Shown here: piece after piece, positions 1 through 15,094 of the stretch
Layout: each line of letters starts with the position of its first letter
Position numbering within the stretch: the stretch's first letter is position 1
NCBI RefSeq assembly: GCF_002205845.1
Contig: NZ_NISI01000003.1
Span: forward strand, 248,001 to 312,000
Origin: Roseateles puraquae
GTDB lineage: Bacteria; Pseudomonadota; Gammaproteobacteria; Burkholderiales; Burkholderiaceae_C
Direction of reading: 5' to 3'
DNA: 64,000 nucleotides
Notes under the pieces: generated by a model
Told to the model about the DNA's origin: nothing
Database searches by the model: none
What the model saw: only the letters and a program-made list of their open reading frames with translations
Made by a program: the position numbers and the translations under genes

Positions 1-1178
1 TAGGCGAACTCAGCTTCAGCGGCATGCACCGGGTCAACGCGGAGGCGCTGCGCGCCGAACTCGGCCTGACGCCCGGCACGCCCATCGGCCGCCCCGAGCT
101 CGCCCGCGCCGTCGAGCGGCTGGACGGCATGGGTGACTTCGACCGCATCGAGACCGATGTCGACGACCGCGACGGTCGCCGTGACGTCGCCTTCAAGCTG
201 ACCGAGGCCGACTGGGCCCCGAGCCGCATCCGCCTCGGCCTGGAGCTCTACAGCAACTTCGCCGATGCCAGCAGCTACTCGCTCGTGGCCATGCACGTCG
301 CCAACTGGCTCAACCCGTGGGGCGCCGAGCTGCGCAGCGTGGCCCGCATCGGCTCGGCACGCGGCCTGAACACCGAGTTCTACCAACCGCTGGGCCCGGG
401 CTCGCGCTGGTTCGCCAGCGCCAAGCTCAGCTACGAGGCGGGGGCCAACGATGTGTTCTCCCAGGGGCAGCGCGCGCTGCGTCTGTCGAGCAGCCTGACC
501 AGCGCCCAGCTTGAACTCGGCCATCGGGTCGCCGGCCTGGGCGACCTGCGCTTGGGCGTCGGCCAGCTGCGCGCCAGCAACGAGATCGTCGTGCCCGTGA
601 TCCCGGGGCGCGGTCCGCAATCGCAGTCCTACACCCAGAGCTATCTGGAGCTGCACACCGACACCCTGGACTCCCTGGCCTTCCCGAGCCGCGGGCAATG
701 GACCACGGCGCGCATCGAATGGCTGCGCCCACGCGGCGAGAGCCCGGTCATCAACGCGTCCCTGCTCGGCCTGGGCGCCTTCCGCCTGGGCGACTGGGCG
801 GGCCAGCTCTACGGCGAGGTGGCCCACGCGGAGCGCGGCCAGACCCGGTCGCTCGGCGGCTACCTGCGCCTGTCCGGCACACCCGACGGCTCGCTGACCG
901 GCGAGAACATGGTGCTGGCCCGCGTGGTGATGGCGCGCCGCATCGGCGAAATGCCGGTCGGCCTGGGCGGCGCGGTGCGGGTGGGCTTCTCACTGGAGAC
1001 CGGCGCCGTCAGCCCGGGCGCCGGCCTGCGCCTGGCCAACCTGCCCCGCGAGGGCTGGAAGCAGGCCGTCAGCGGCTTCCTGAGCGTGGACACCCGCTTC
1101 GGCCCGTTCTTCCTGGCCCTGGGCAGCACGCGGGGCGGGGATACCTCGGCCTATCTGCTGCTCGGGCCGACCTGGTAG
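1..1178 (+). CDS. C-terminal part of an outer-membrane beta-barrel protein, probably patatin-like phospholipase (PlpD type); 5' end outside window
   Basis: The reading frame is already open at base 3, so the start lies upstream of the window. About the first 65 visible residues look like the end of a POTRA domain (the E-x-D-x-R-D-G-R-x-D-V-A-F pattern). The rest is a BamA/Omp85-like barrel of alternating short strands, with LDSLAFPSRG matching the conserved L-D-x-x-x-F-P-x-R-G barrel motif. It ends in an aromatic residue (LLLGPTW), as outer-membrane barrels usually do. In Burkholderiales this tail is most often attached to a patatin phospholipase domain (type Vd secretion, PlpD-like), but a TamA or BamA relative cannot be excluded because the N-terminal domain is not visible. 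The last 28 bases overlap the 3' end of convergent ispD. Confidence 0.7.
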   Translation, partial: GELSFSGMHRVNAEALRAELGLTPGTPIGRPELARAVERLDGMGDFDRIETDVDDRDGRRDVAFKLTEADWAPSRIRLGLELYSNFADASSYSLVAMHVANWLNPWGAELRSVARIGSARGLNTEFYQPLGPGSRWFASAKLSYEAGANDVFSQGQRALRLSSSLTSAQLELGHRVAGLGDLRLGVGQLRASNEIVVPVIPGRGPQSQSYTQSYLELHTDTLDSLAFPSRGQWTTARIEWLRPRGESPVINASLLGLGAFRLGDWAGQLYGEVAHAERGQTRSLGGYLRLSGTPDGSLTGENMVLARVVMARRIGEMPVGLGGAVRVGFSLETGAVSPGAGLRLANLPREGWKQAVSGFLSVDTRFGPFFLALGSTRGGDTSAYLLLGPTW

Positions 1179-1861
1179 AGGCAGCGCGCCGCCAGCTCGA
1201 AATCCTCCGGCCAGGTCACCTTGAAGTTGGCCATCGACGCGCGCACCAGCCGGGGCGCCAGGCCCAGGGCCTCGATGGCGCTGGCTTCGTCGGTGGCCGC
1301 GGCGCCCAGGGCCAGCAGCGCGCGCTCGACCAGGCCGAGGCGGAACATCTGCGGGGTCTGGGCGGCCCATTTGTCGCGGCGGTCGACGGTGGCGGTGACG
1401 CGGGCGTCGGCGTCGCCGGCCTTGAGCGTGTCAGCCACCGGCTGCGCGAGCAGGCCGCCGACCGGGTCGTGCTGGCAGGCGTCGATCAAGGCGTCGACCC
1501 AGGCCGGCTGAAGCAGGCAGCGGGCCGCGTCGTGCACCAACACCCAGTCGTCTTCTTCCGCGCCGCGGCGGCGCAGCTCGGCCAGGCCGCCGAGCACGCT
1601 CTCGGCGCGGCTGGCGCCGCCGACCCGCGCCACCCAGGCGCGGCAATCGGGCAGCGCGGCCTCGAAGCGGTCGTCGGACGGCGACAGCACCACCAGCGTC
1701 TGCGCCAGGCGAGGCACCGCGGCCAGCGCCGCCAGCGTGTGGGCCAGCATGGGCCGGCCGGCAATCTCGACGTACTGCTTGGGCTGGCCGGCGCCGGAGC
1801 GTTCACCCACGCCGGCCGCGGGCACGAGGGCAAAGAAGCGGGGGGAAATCATCCCCGGCAT
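1151..1861 (-). CDS. ispD: 2-C-methyl-D-erythritol 4-phosphate cytidylyltransferase
   Basis: IspD couples CTP to methylerythritol phosphate, the third step of the MEP isoprenoid pathway, in the cytoplasm. The 236-residue product has the family's usual length. The nucleotide-binding loop AAGVGERSGAGQPKQY lies near residues 15-30, followed by the SVLGGL segment, the VLVHDAARC motif with its metal-binding aspartate, and AAQTPQMF near the C-terminus. No ispF follows; the next gene on this side is the convergent barrel protein, whose end overlaps ispD by 28 bases. ispD commonly sits next to ispF, so its position here is slightly unusual. The class II aldolase-like gene lies 13 bases upstream on the same strand, so the two could be co-transcribed. 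Confidence 0.95.
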   Translation of the reverse strand: MPGMISPRFFALVPAAGVGERSGAGQPKQYVEIAGRPMLAHTLAALAAVPRLAQTLVVLSPSDDRFEAALPDCRAWVARVGGASRAESVLGGLAELRRRGAEEDDWVLVHDAARCLLQPAWVDALIDACQHDPVGGLLAQPVADTLKAGDADARVTATVDRRDKWAAQTPQMFRLGLVERALLALGAAATDEASAIEALGLAPRLVRASMANFKVTWPEDFELAARCLYQVGPSSR

Positions 1862-1874
1862 TGTCGGCGCGACG

Positions 1875-2621
1875 TCAGGTGTCGTGGCCGGGGTTCTGCC
1901 GGGCCAGCCGGCGCAGCAGGCCAGGCCAGGCGAGCGACGCGCCGGAGCCGCGCATGACCTTGTCGCTCTGCGCGCGGATGCCGGCCAGGATGGACGCCGG
2001 GATCTCGATCAGCGGGCCGCCGCCGGCCTGGGCTGCGATCTGGATCTCGCAGGCGCGCTGCAGCATGAACATCTTCAAGAAGGTGTCGGCCGCGCTGTGG
2101 CCCAGGGTCAGCAGCCCGTGGTTGCGCAGCATCATCAGCGAGGTGCGGCCGAGGTCAGCCACCAGGCGCACCTTCTCCTCGGGGTTGAGGGCGACGCCTT
2201 CGTAGTCGTGATAGCTCAGCGACGCGAGCGGGAAGAGGCTGTGCTGCGAGATCGGGCGCAGCCCGTCACGCTGGGCGCTGACCGCCACGCCGGCCACGGT
2301 GTGCAGGTGCATGACGAAGAGCGCATCCTCACGCGCCTCGTGCACCGCGCTGTGGATGATGAAGCCGGCGGGGTTCACGTCGTAGTCGCTCGGCGCAACC
2401 TTCTCGCCGGCGCGGTCGACCTTCACGAGGCTGCTGGCCGTGATCTCCTCGAACATCATCCCGTAGGGGTTGATCAGGAAGTGGTGGTCCGGCCCCGGCA
2501 CGCGGGCCGAGATGTGCGTGAAGATGAGGTCGTCCCAGCCGTGCAACGCGGCCAGACGGTACAGCGCCGCGAGGTCGCAGCGGGTGGTCCATTCCTCGGG
2601 GCTCATGTCGGTGGGCGCCAT
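1875..2621 (-). CDS. Class II aldolase/adducin family protein
   Basis: This 248-residue protein belongs to the class II aldolase/adducin fold, a zinc-dependent group that includes fuculose- and ribulose-phosphate aldolases and many uncharacterised members. Visible marks are the FTHISARVPG segment near residue 34, the HLHT zinc-ligand motif near residue 110, and the MLRNHGLLTLG segment near residue 180. I chose the start at 2621 because an AGGAG-type ribosome site lies about 9 bases upstream. The reading frame stays open much further upstream, but that part would run across the divergent methyltransferase gene. Adducin-like members in this size range lack a proven substrate, so the reaction is left open. 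It is 91 bases from the divergent gene, leaving room for a shared promoter region. Confidence 0.85.
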   Translation of the reverse strand: MAPTDMSPEEWTTRCDLAALYRLAALHGWDDLIFTHISARVPGPDHHFLINPYGMMFEEITASSLVKVDRAGEKVAPSDYDVNPAGFIIHSAVHEAREDALFVMHLHTVAGVAVSAQRDGLRPISQHSLFPLASLSYHDYEGVALNPEEKVRLVADLGRTSLMMLRNHGLLTLGHSAADTFLKMFMLQRACEIQIAAQAGGGPLIEIPASILAGIRAQSDKVMRGSGASLAWPGLLRRLARQNPGHDT

Positions 2622-2712
2622 GGCTTGTCTCCTTGCTCGAATGAGCCCCAGCATAGGCCGGTGCGGGGCACTGAGCTGTCGCCTGCGCGCCTGCGGGGAC
2701 AATCGGCGGGCC

Positions 2713-3759
2713 ATGCTGATCTCCGACCTCCGCCAGCGCCTGCGCGCGCTGGGCGCCAACCCCGCCCATGAAAGCCGCGTGCTGCGCCTGTGGCTGCACA
2801 GCCTGCCCTTGACGGGCGGCAAGCGGCCACTGGAAGGCTGGCTGCCCAAGGCCGTGCTCGAAGCGCTGCCGGGCCTGATGGCTGACCTCGACGGGCTGGT
2901 GGCTCTGCGTAGCGAGCACCCCGGCAGCGATGGCGTGTCGGCCCGGCTGCTGCTCGGGCTGACCGATGGCCAGACCGTGGAGACGGTGCTGCTGCCCCGC
3001 GACGGCGTCTGCGTGTCGAGCCAGGTCGGCTGCGCGGTGGGCTGTGCCTTTTGCATGACGGGCACCGAGGGCCTGATCCGCCAGGTGGGCAGCGCCGAGA
3101 TCGTGGCCCAGGTGGTGATGGCAAGGCGCAAGAACGCCCGGCTGAAGAAGGTGGTGTTCATGGGCATGGGCGAGCCCTCGCACAACCTGGCCAACGTGAT
3201 GGACGCGATCACGCTGCTGGGCCGCGAGGGTGGCTTCGCGCACAAGCAGCTGGTGTTCTCCACCGTGGGCGACGAGCGCGCGTTTGCGGCCTTGAATGCC
3301 GCCGAGGTCAAGCCGGCGCTGGCGCTATCGCTGCACACCAGCGATGCCGACAAGCGGGCCGAGCTGCTGCCGCGAGCGCCGCGCATCGCGCCGCAAGACC
3401 TCGTCGACGCTGCCGATGCCTACGCCCGCGCCAGCGGCTACCCCATCCAGTACCAGTGGACGTTGCTGGACGGCGTGAACGACGGCCCCGAAGAACTCGA
3501 CGGCATCGTGCGGCTGCTGCAGGGCCGCTACGGGCTGCTGAACATGATTCCCTTCAACAGCGCGCCGGGGCTGCCTTTCATGCGCCCCAGCTGGGACCGC
3601 GCCCGCGCCATCGCCGCCGAGCTGAGCCGCCGCGGCGTGTTGACCAAGCTGCGCGACTCCGCCGGCCAGGAGGTGGACGGCGGCTGCGGCCAGCTGCGCG
3701 CCCGCGAGGCCGTCGGCCGGCCCGCGAAGGTCGTGAGGATTCACGCGCCGGGCCGGTAA
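2713..3759 (+). CDS. Radical SAM RNA methyltransferase of the RlmN/Cfr family
   Basis: This 348-residue protein is a radical SAM enzyme of the family that methylates adenosine in 23S rRNA (and, for RlmN, tRNA). The iron-sulphur motif CAVGCAFC gives C107, C111 and C114. The two mechanistic cysteines are also present: C100 seven residues before the cluster, and C325 in GGCGQL. The GMGEP SAM-binding motif is at about residue 155. The MTGTEGL stretch after the cluster resembles Cfr (ATGDVGL) more than E. coli RlmN (STAQQGF), and the length matches Cfr (349 residues) better than RlmN (384). Burkholderiales normally carry their housekeeping rlmN elsewhere, so this is probably a second member. No clear ribosome site precedes the chosen ATG; a longer start at 2470 would overlap the divergent gene and is unlikely. 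Confidence 0.85.
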   Translation: MLISDLRQRLRALGANPAHESRVLRLWLHSLPLTGGKRPLEGWLPKAVLEALPGLMADLDGLVALRSEHPGSDGVSARLLLGLTDGQTVETVLLPRDGVCVSSQVGCAVGCAFCMTGTEGLIRQVGSAEIVAQVVMARRKNARLKKVVFMGMGEPSHNLANVMDAITLLGREGGFAHKQLVFSTVGDERAFAALNAAEVKPALALSLHTSDADKRAELLPRAPRIAPQDLVDAADAYARASGYPIQYQWTLLDGVNDGPEELDGIVRLLQGRYGLLNMIPFNSAPGLPFMRPSWDRARAIAAELSRRGVLTKLRDSAGQEVDGGCGQLRAREAVGRPAKVVRIHAPGR

Positions 3760-3861
3760 CCTGACACCTCATTCGGCGACAGGATCGCTCGGTTACACAC
3801 GCAGAATCCCCTCCGCCGGCCCCAGGGCCGCCGTCAGAAGAACGCTCAACCCGGAGGAGAC

Positions 3862-4461
3862 ATGACCCCAGCCCAGCGGCTCGCTCAACGCACGCGCCTC
3901 GCCCTCCTGATCGCCGCCTCGGCGCTCAGCCTGCAGGCCTCGGCCGGCACCACGGTCAACAAGTTCGAGCCCACCGCGCAGCTCGGCGGCAGCACGCTGC
4001 AACTCAACGGCAAGGGCACCCGCGTGCGCCTGGTGTTCAAGGCCTACGACATGGGGCTGTACACCACCAAGCGGGTCAGCACGCCGGCCGAGCTGCTGGC
4101 CCTGCCCGGCCCGAAGCGCCTGCACTTCATCGCACTGCGCGAGCTGCCCGGCACCGAGCTCGGCCGGCTCTTCCTGCGCGGCATGGGCGACAACACGCCC
4201 AGCGCCCAGATGACGCGGCACGCACTCGCGACCACCCGCCTGATCGAGATCTTTTCGGGCAAGCCCAAGCTGATGCCGGGCGACACCTTCGCGATGGACT
4301 TCGTGCCGGGCAAGGGCACGCAGTTCTACATCCAGGGCCAGCCCCAAGGCGCGCCGGTGGGTGACGACGAGTTCTTCACCCTCGTGCTGCGCATCTGGTT
4401 CGGCGACTCGCCAGCCGACATCCCGCTGCGCGATGCGCTGCTGGATGGCCTCACGGGCTGA
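3862..4461 (+). CDS. Secreted chalcone-isomerase-like protein
   Basis: The 199-residue product has a signal peptide ending near residue 28 (...SLQASAG). The mature part matches the bacterial chalcone-isomerase-like family: a GTRVRLVFKAYDMGLY segment near residue 54, the PKRLHF/LRELPG region, and a C-terminal ILRIWFGDSPAD-type segment (here VLRIWFGDSP). These bacterial proteins share the chalcone isomerase fold but are not known to make flavonoids; many are periplasmic with unknown ligands. A GGAGGAG-type ribosome site sits 5-6 bases before the ATG. The gene is 33 bases ahead of the CzcI-like gene and may be read through into the metal operon, but a functional link to metals is not evident. 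Confidence 0.8.
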   Translation: MTPAQRLAQRTRLALLIAASALSLQASAGTTVNKFEPTAQLGGSTLQLNGKGTRVRLVFKAYDMGLYTTKRVSTPAELLALPGPKRLHFIALRELPGTELGRLFLRGMGDNTPSAQMTRHALATTRLIEIFSGKPKLMPGDTFAMDFVPGKGTQFYIQGQPQGAPVGDDEFFTLVLRIWFGDSPADIPLRDALLDGLTG

Positions 4462-4494
4462 GGCCCGCGCGATTCGTTTCTAGAATCCGCGGCC

Positions 4495-4830
4495 ATGCGC
4501 CGCTGGTTCATCGCCCTGCTGACCCTGTTCGTCGCCGCCCAGATGTCCTGGGCGGGTGCGGCGCTGTGCTGTGTGGCTGAACTCCCGGGGCAGCCGGCCA
4601 GCGGCTCGGGCCTCATCGTCTCGGAGCAGGCGCATGCCCCGGCCGGCGCAGCCCACGCGGCCTGCGAGACCGCGCACTGCCATTGCCACCACGCCGGCTG
4701 CGCCACGCCGGTGGCCGAGGCCCCCCTGCCGGCGCGCCCGCTGCTGCCCGGCCCTGAGCAGCAGACCGCGGCACGCCTGAAGTCCCACATCCCACCTGGG
4801 CTCGAACGCCCCAACTGGCTGCGCGCCTGA
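4495..4830 (+). CDS. czcI: CzcI-like small exported protein, Cys/His-rich
   Basis: This 111-residue protein has a signal peptide (FIALLTLFVAAQMSWAGA) and a short mature part with a dense metal-ligand patch, HCHCHHAGC, near residues 61-69. Its size, the Q-x-S-W-A end of its signal, and its position just before czcC match CzcI of Cupriavidus metallidurans, a small periplasmic protein that affects expression of the czc efflux genes. The assignment rests on position and layout more than on conserved sequence. It lies about 100 bases upstream of czcC in the same direction, so it is probably in the same transcript. A role as periplasmic zinc, cobalt or cadmium binder or sensor is inferred. Confidence 0.7.
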   Translation: MRRWFIALLTLFVAAQMSWAGAALCCVAELPGQPASGSGLIVSEQAHAPAGAAHAACETAHCHCHHAGCATPVAEAPLPARPLLPGPEQQTAARLKSHIPPGLERPNWLRA

Positions 4831-4929
4831 TCCGGCGCGCCGCTCCTTCTCCGCTTCTGCCTGAAGCCGCACCCCGAGGTGCCGGCCGCGCCGAACCGTC
4901 CGTCGTTGTTTCAACTTCCGGAGCGTTCG

Positions 4930-6165
4930 ATGCGAACTCCCTTTCGATTCCCGCGCACGTGGCCTGCGCTGTGCCTGGCGCTCACCCCTGGCCTGGCTGC
5001 TGCCCTGACCCTGACCGAGGCGCAGGCCTTGGCCCTCACGCACAACCCCAGCCTGGCCCAGGCACGGCTGGCCCTGCAGGCGCAGCAGGCGGCTGAACGG
5101 CAGGCCGGTGCACGGCCCAACCCCGAACTCGGCCTGCAGGTCGAGGACATTCGGGCCGCCACCCGCACCAGCACCGTCCAGCTGGCACAGACCTTCGAAC
5201 TCGGCGGCAAGCGGGAAGCCCGTGTCGCCGCGGCGGCGCTGGCCCGCGAACAGGCCAGCGTGGCACTCGCCGGCCGCGAGGCCGAGTTGCAGGCCGAGGT
5301 GGCCGCGGCCTTTCACGGCCTGCTCGGCGCCCAGGCGCAGCGTCAACAGGCCGAGGTCACGCGAGACCTCGGCCGGCGCGCTCGCGCCGCGGCTCAGCTG
5401 CGCCTGCAGGCCGGCAAGGTGCCACCGCTTGAAGCGGCCCGTGCAGCGGTCGCCGAGGCCTCGGCCCAGGCCGACCTCGCCCAGGCGGAACGCGAGCTGC
5501 ACCTGGCCCAGGCGCGGCTCATCGCCCTAGGCATTCCTGAAACACAGGCGGCCAGCAGCGCCCAGGGTGATGTCGCGGTCCTGCCGCCGGTGCCCGACGA
5601 GCGCCGACTGGCCGAACGGCTGGCCGACGCGCCGGCCGTGCGCCTTGCCCGGCTGGAGATCGCCCGCCACCAGGCCCTCAGCGCGGGCGAGCGCGCCCGG
5701 CGCGTGCCCGACCTCACCGTGACTGTCGGTGCCAAGCGCGACGCCGAGCTGGGCCGTACGCAGGCCGTCATCGGCCTGTCGCTGCCGTTGCCCGTCAACG
5801 ACCGCAACACGGGGGCCCTGCTCGAAGCCCTGCGGCGCGAAGACCAGGCCCGCGAGGCCCTCACCGCGACCCAGCGCCAGCTTCAGCTCGACGTGGCCGA
5901 GGCACGCTCGCAATGGCAGCTCAGCCGCGACCAGGCCCAGCTGCTGGGCGACGAGGCCCTGCCTGCCGCGCAGACCGCCTACGACACGGCCCTGCGCGGC
6001 TTCGAGCTGGGCAAGTTCAGCTTCCTCGACGTGCTGGACGCCCAGCGCACGCTGGCCCAGCTGCGCCGCGAACGGCTGCAGCACCTCACCCAGGCCCACC
6101 GAGCCGCGGCCACGCTGGCCCGGCTGCTCGGCCGCCCCGTCACCCTGGACACCTCGGAGTCCTGA
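4930..6165 (+). CDS. czcC: CzcC-type outer-membrane factor of heavy-metal efflux pump
   Basis: CzcC is the trimeric outer-membrane channel of the CzcCBA tripartite pump that carries Zn, Co or Cd out of the periplasm and cytoplasm. The 411-residue product has a signal peptide (ALCLALTPGLAAALT) and two TolC-like outer-efflux repeats rich in alanine, glutamine and arginine helices. The characteristic F-E-L-G-G-K-R and F-E-L-G-K-F-S segments lie at about residues 92 and 358. I chose the ATG at 4930 because GGAG is found 6 bases upstream; an earlier in-frame start at 4879 would place extra residues before the signal peptide. The stop is 3 bases from the czcB start, indicating tight coupling. Confidence 0.92.
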   Translation: MRTPFRFPRTWPALCLALTPGLAAALTLTEAQALALTHNPSLAQARLALQAQQAAERQAGARPNPELGLQVEDIRAATRTSTVQLAQTFELGGKREARVAAAALAREQASVALAGREAELQAEVAAAFHGLLGAQAQRQQAEVTRDLGRRARAAAQLRLQAGKVPPLEAARAAVAEASAQADLAQAERELHLAQARLIALGIPETQAASSAQGDVAVLPPVPDERRLAERLADAPAVRLARLEIARHQALSAGERARRVPDLTVTVGAKRDAELGRTQAVIGLSLPLPVNDRNTGALLEALRREDQAREALTATQRQLQLDVAEARSQWQLSRDQAQLLGDEALPAAQTAYDTALRGFELGKFSFLDVLDAQRTLAQLRRERLQHLTQAHRAAATLARLLGRPVTLDTSES

Positions 6166-6168
6166 GCC

Positions 6169-11856
<5,688 letters not shown>

Positions 11857-11860
<4 letters not shown>

Positions 11861-13725
11861 GGCGAAATTGTCGTTCCCGACGGGGCCAGCGGCAGGCGCA
11901 GGCAGAACTGCGCGCCACCCTCCGGCCGGTTGCTGCCCTGCAGACTGCCGCCCAAGGCATTGGCGATCGAGGCGGAGATGGACAGCCCCAGGCCGAGGCC
12001 GTCGCCACGCCGCTTGGTGGTGAAGAAGGGCTCGAACAGTCGGGCCAACACCTCGTCGCTCAGGCCCGGGCCGCTATCGGTCACCCGCAACAGCGCGGTC
12101 GGGCCGAAGACTTCGGCGCTGAGCGTGACCGTGCCGCCGCCCTGCTCCGCGCTGGCATCGATGCCGTTGCGCAGCAGGTTGACCAGCACCTGCTCGATGC
12201 GCACCTGCTGCCCCATCACGGCCAGCCCCTCGGGCACCGGCTCGCAAACCAGCGCCACCCGCTGCCGCCGCGCCTCGGCGCCGACCAGCGCCATGGCCGC
12301 CTGGAAAGCCGCGGCCACCGGCACCGGCTGCACCCGCAGCTCGTCGCGCCGCGCAAAGCCCTTGAGCTGGGCCACGATGGCCGCAATGCGCTGGGTGAGC
12401 TGGTCGATGGCCACGAGGTTGCCCTCGGCGTCTTCCTGCATGCCGCGCTGCAGGAAGACGCGCGCGTTGTCATTGAGCGCCCGCAGCGCCGCCAGCGGCT
12501 GGTTGATCTCGTGGGTGATGCTGGCCGCCATCTGGCCCAGCACGGCCAGCTTGCCGGCCTGCACGAGGTCGTCCTGCGTGGCCCGCAACGCCAGTTCCGT
12601 GCGGTGCAGCTCGTCCACGCGGGCCTGCAGCTCCCGGGTGCGCTCGGCGATGCGGGCCTCCAGGCTGTCGTGCGCGGCACGCAATTCGCCCTGGGCGGCC
12701 AGTCGCTCGCGGGCGCGGCGGCGGCGCAATTGCGCGTAGGCCAGGGCCAGCAACAGCGAGACCCAGGCCAGCGCCGCCGCCCAGGCTCGGCCGGCTGCGA
12801 TCTGCTCCGCCCCGCGGATTTCGGTCAGGGACAACAGCTGCCAGCCGCGGCCGTCCACTGCCTGCTCCGTGAGCAGCGCACGCAGCGGGGCATCGGCCGT
12901 GCCCACGCGCTCGACCCGCCACGTGCTGGACAGGCGCGACGCGGCACGAACCAGCGGTGTCAGGGGCAGGTCGCCGTATTGCTGCGTCGCCTGCAGCTCA
13001 TCGCGAGCCGCCGCCGACAAGGGCGCCAGCGTGCGGTACTTCCATTCCGACCGGCTGGCCAGGAACACCACGCCGCGCGCGTCCGCCAGCATCAGCTCAC
13101 CCGCGCTGCGCGCCCAGTTGGCCTCCATCTCGTCCAGCGACACCTTCAGCACCACCACACCGGCCGCCCCGCCATTCAGGCGGTGCGCGATGAAGTAGCC
13201 CGGCGTGCCGGTGGTGGAGCCCCGGGCGTAGAAGTGACCGCTGCCGCTGCGCATCGCGTCGCGGAAGTACGGCCGGTAGGCGTAGTTCTGGCCGACGAAG
13301 GTCTGTGCGTCCTGCCAGTTGCTGGAGGCCAGGGTCAGGCCCTGGGCGTCAACCAGGAAGATGGCCGCCGCCGCAGCATCGCGCGCCACGCCTTCGAGCA
13401 GCGCGTTCACCTCTGCCACACGGGCCGCCGATGTCGGCTGGGCCAGCAGGCCGGCCAGCGCGGGGTGACGAGCCAGCACCTGGGGCACGGCCTCGTACTT
13501 GTCGAGGGCGCCGGTGAGCTCATGCGCCACGAAGCGCAGGTGGCGCTGGGCTTCGTCCTGCGTCTGCGCCAGCGCCACGTCCAGCGACACCCGCCAGGCG
13601 GCAAACGCCAGGCCCAGGCCGCCGATCACCACCGCCAGCAGCAGGGCGACCGTGCGGCGCCACCGAGGTGTGCGCAACGCGCTCACGGCCGCCCGCTGCA
13701 GGCCCGCGGGCACGCAGTCAGCCAA
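11857..13725 (-). CDS. DctB/MifS-type membrane sensor histidine kinase
   Basis: The 622-residue kinase has a first membrane helix (VALLLAVVIGGLGLAFAAW), a periplasmic double-Cache-like sensor of about 260 residues, a second helix (AAALAWVSLLLALAYA), a coiled coil, and a catalytic core. The phosphoacceptor histidine is in SITHEINQPLAALRALNDNA. The ATP-binding boxes are NLLRNGIDA, DSGPGLSD and GDGLGLGLS. This is the DctB arrangement, in which the periplasmic domain reads C4-dicarboxylates or 2-oxoglutarate. The longest frame starts with TTG at 13725, three bases after the kgtP stop; a GTG at 13713 is an equally possible start. The close spacing on both sides shows one operon with kgtP and the response regulator. 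Confidence 0.9.
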
Positions 13726-13728
13726 GCC

Positions 13729-15063
13729 TCAAGACTCGGCATCGATCCTCGAATGCTTGCGGGTGTCACGCATCAACAGGTAGACAAGCAGGGAGCAGGC
13801 AATCACCGCGGTAGCGTACCAATAGAAGCCGCTTTCCATGCCCGCCTGCTTGAACCACAGGGCAACGTACTCGGCACTGCCGCCGAACACCGACACCGCA
13901 ATCGCATAAGGCACGCCCACGCCCGTGGCACGGATGGAGGCCGGGAAGAGCTCGGCCTTCACCACCGCATTGATGGAGGTGTAGCCGCTGACGATGAGCC
14001 AGGCGCAGGCAATCAGGCCGAAGGCCTCCCACGGGCCCTGGGCGTGGCGGATGGCGGTCAGCAGCGGCACCGTGAATAGGGTGCCGAGGATGGCGAAGCC
14101 CAGCAGCAGCGGCTTGCGACCGATGCGGTCAGACAGCGCGCCATAGACCGGCTGCAGCAGCGCGGCGAACACGAGGCTCGCGGCCGACACCGCGGTGGTC
14201 TGCGCATCGGTCAGGCCGACCGACAGCTTCAGGAACTTCTGCATGTAGGTGGTGTAGACGTAGAAGGCCAGCGTGCCACCCATGGTCAGGCCGATCACGA
14301 TCAGGCATTCACGCGGATGCTGCAACAGCAGCTTGAAGCCGCCCATGCGGTCCTTGCCCTGGCTGCGCTGCTTCTCGAAGGCCTGCGTCTCGGGCAGGTC
14401 CGACCGCATGATGAGGGCGACCACGGCCAGGGCGGCACCGATGAAGAACGGGATGCGCCAGCCCCAGGCCTTCAGCTCGGCGGCGTCCAGCACGAAGTTC
14501 TGCAGCACGAGCAGCACGACCAGCGCGGTGAGCTGGCCGCCGATCAACGTCACGTACTGGAAGCTGGAATAGAAGCCCCGGTGGCGCGACGTGGCCATCT
14601 CGGACAGGTAGGTGGCGCTGGACCCGTACTCACCGCCCAGGCTCAGACCCTGCAGCAGCCGGGCCACCAGCAGCAGGATGGGCGCCCAGACGCCCACGGC
14701 GGCATAGGTGGGCGCGCAGGCGATCATCAGCGAGCCGCCGCACATCAGCAGCACCGACAGCATCAGCGCGCGGCGGCGGCCGTGGCGGTCGCCGATGTAG
14801 CCGAACAGCAGGCCGCCGATGGGCCGGATGAAGAAGCCGAGCGCGAAGATGGCGGCGGTCGACAGCGACTGCGCGACCGGGTCGCTGGACGGGAAGAATG
14901 ACGACGCGAAGTACAGCGAGAAGGCCGCGTAGCAGTAGAAGTCGTACCACTCGACGAGGTTGCCGATGGAGCCGACGAAGATGGCCTTGACGCGCTTGAA
15001 CTCGATGGGATCGGATGCAGCCGCGGCGGGGCGCACCGAAGCGGGGGGAAGGGTCGCCGACAT
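13729..15063 (-). CDS. kgtP: 2-oxoglutarate/proton symporter, MFS metabolite:H+ family
   Basis: KgtP imports 2-oxoglutarate with protons across the inner membrane. The 444-residue protein has 12 predicted helices. It carries the family motifs GNLVEWYDFYCYAAFSLYFA in helix 1, the GYIGDRHGRRRAL loop, LLQGLSLGGEYGSSATYLSE, and YSSFQYVTLIGGQLTAL, which track E. coli KgtP closely along the whole length. I chose the ATG at 15063 because AGGAGA stands 6-7 bases before it. A sigma-54 promoter lies about 32 bases upstream of the start, and a DctB/DctD-type pair follows directly, so this is probably an inducible, self-regulated uptake operon. Citrate or another dicarboxylate as the true substrate cannot be excluded. 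Confidence 0.88.
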   Translation of the reverse strand: MSATLPPASVRPAAAASDPIEFKRVKAIFVGSIGNLVEWYDFYCYAAFSLYFASSFFPSSDPVAQSLSTAAIFALGFFIRPIGGLLFGYIGDRHGRRRALMLSVLLMCGGSLMIACAPTYAAVGVWAPILLLVARLLQGLSLGGEYGSSATYLSEMATSRHRGFYSSFQYVTLIGGQLTALVVLLVLQNFVLDAAELKAWGWRIPFFIGAALAVVALIMRSDLPETQAFEKQRSQGKDRMGGFKLLLQHPRECLIVIGLTMGGTLAFYVYTTYMQKFLKLSVGLTDAQTTAVSAASLVFAALLQPVYGALSDRIGRKPLLLGFAILGTLFTVPLLTAIRHAQGPWEAFGLIACAWLIVSGYTSINAVVKAELFPASIRATGVGVPYAIAVSVFGGSAEYVALWFKQAGMESGFYWYATAVIACSLLVYLLMRDTRKHSRIDAES

Positions 15064-15094
15064 GATGTCTCCTGGGTTGTGTGCCCCAGGACAG

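Noticed and set aside
2470-2712. Longer N-terminus for the RlmN/Cfr-family enzyme
   Set aside because: It would overlap the start of the divergent aldolase gene, has no family similarity, and the shorter form already matches the family.
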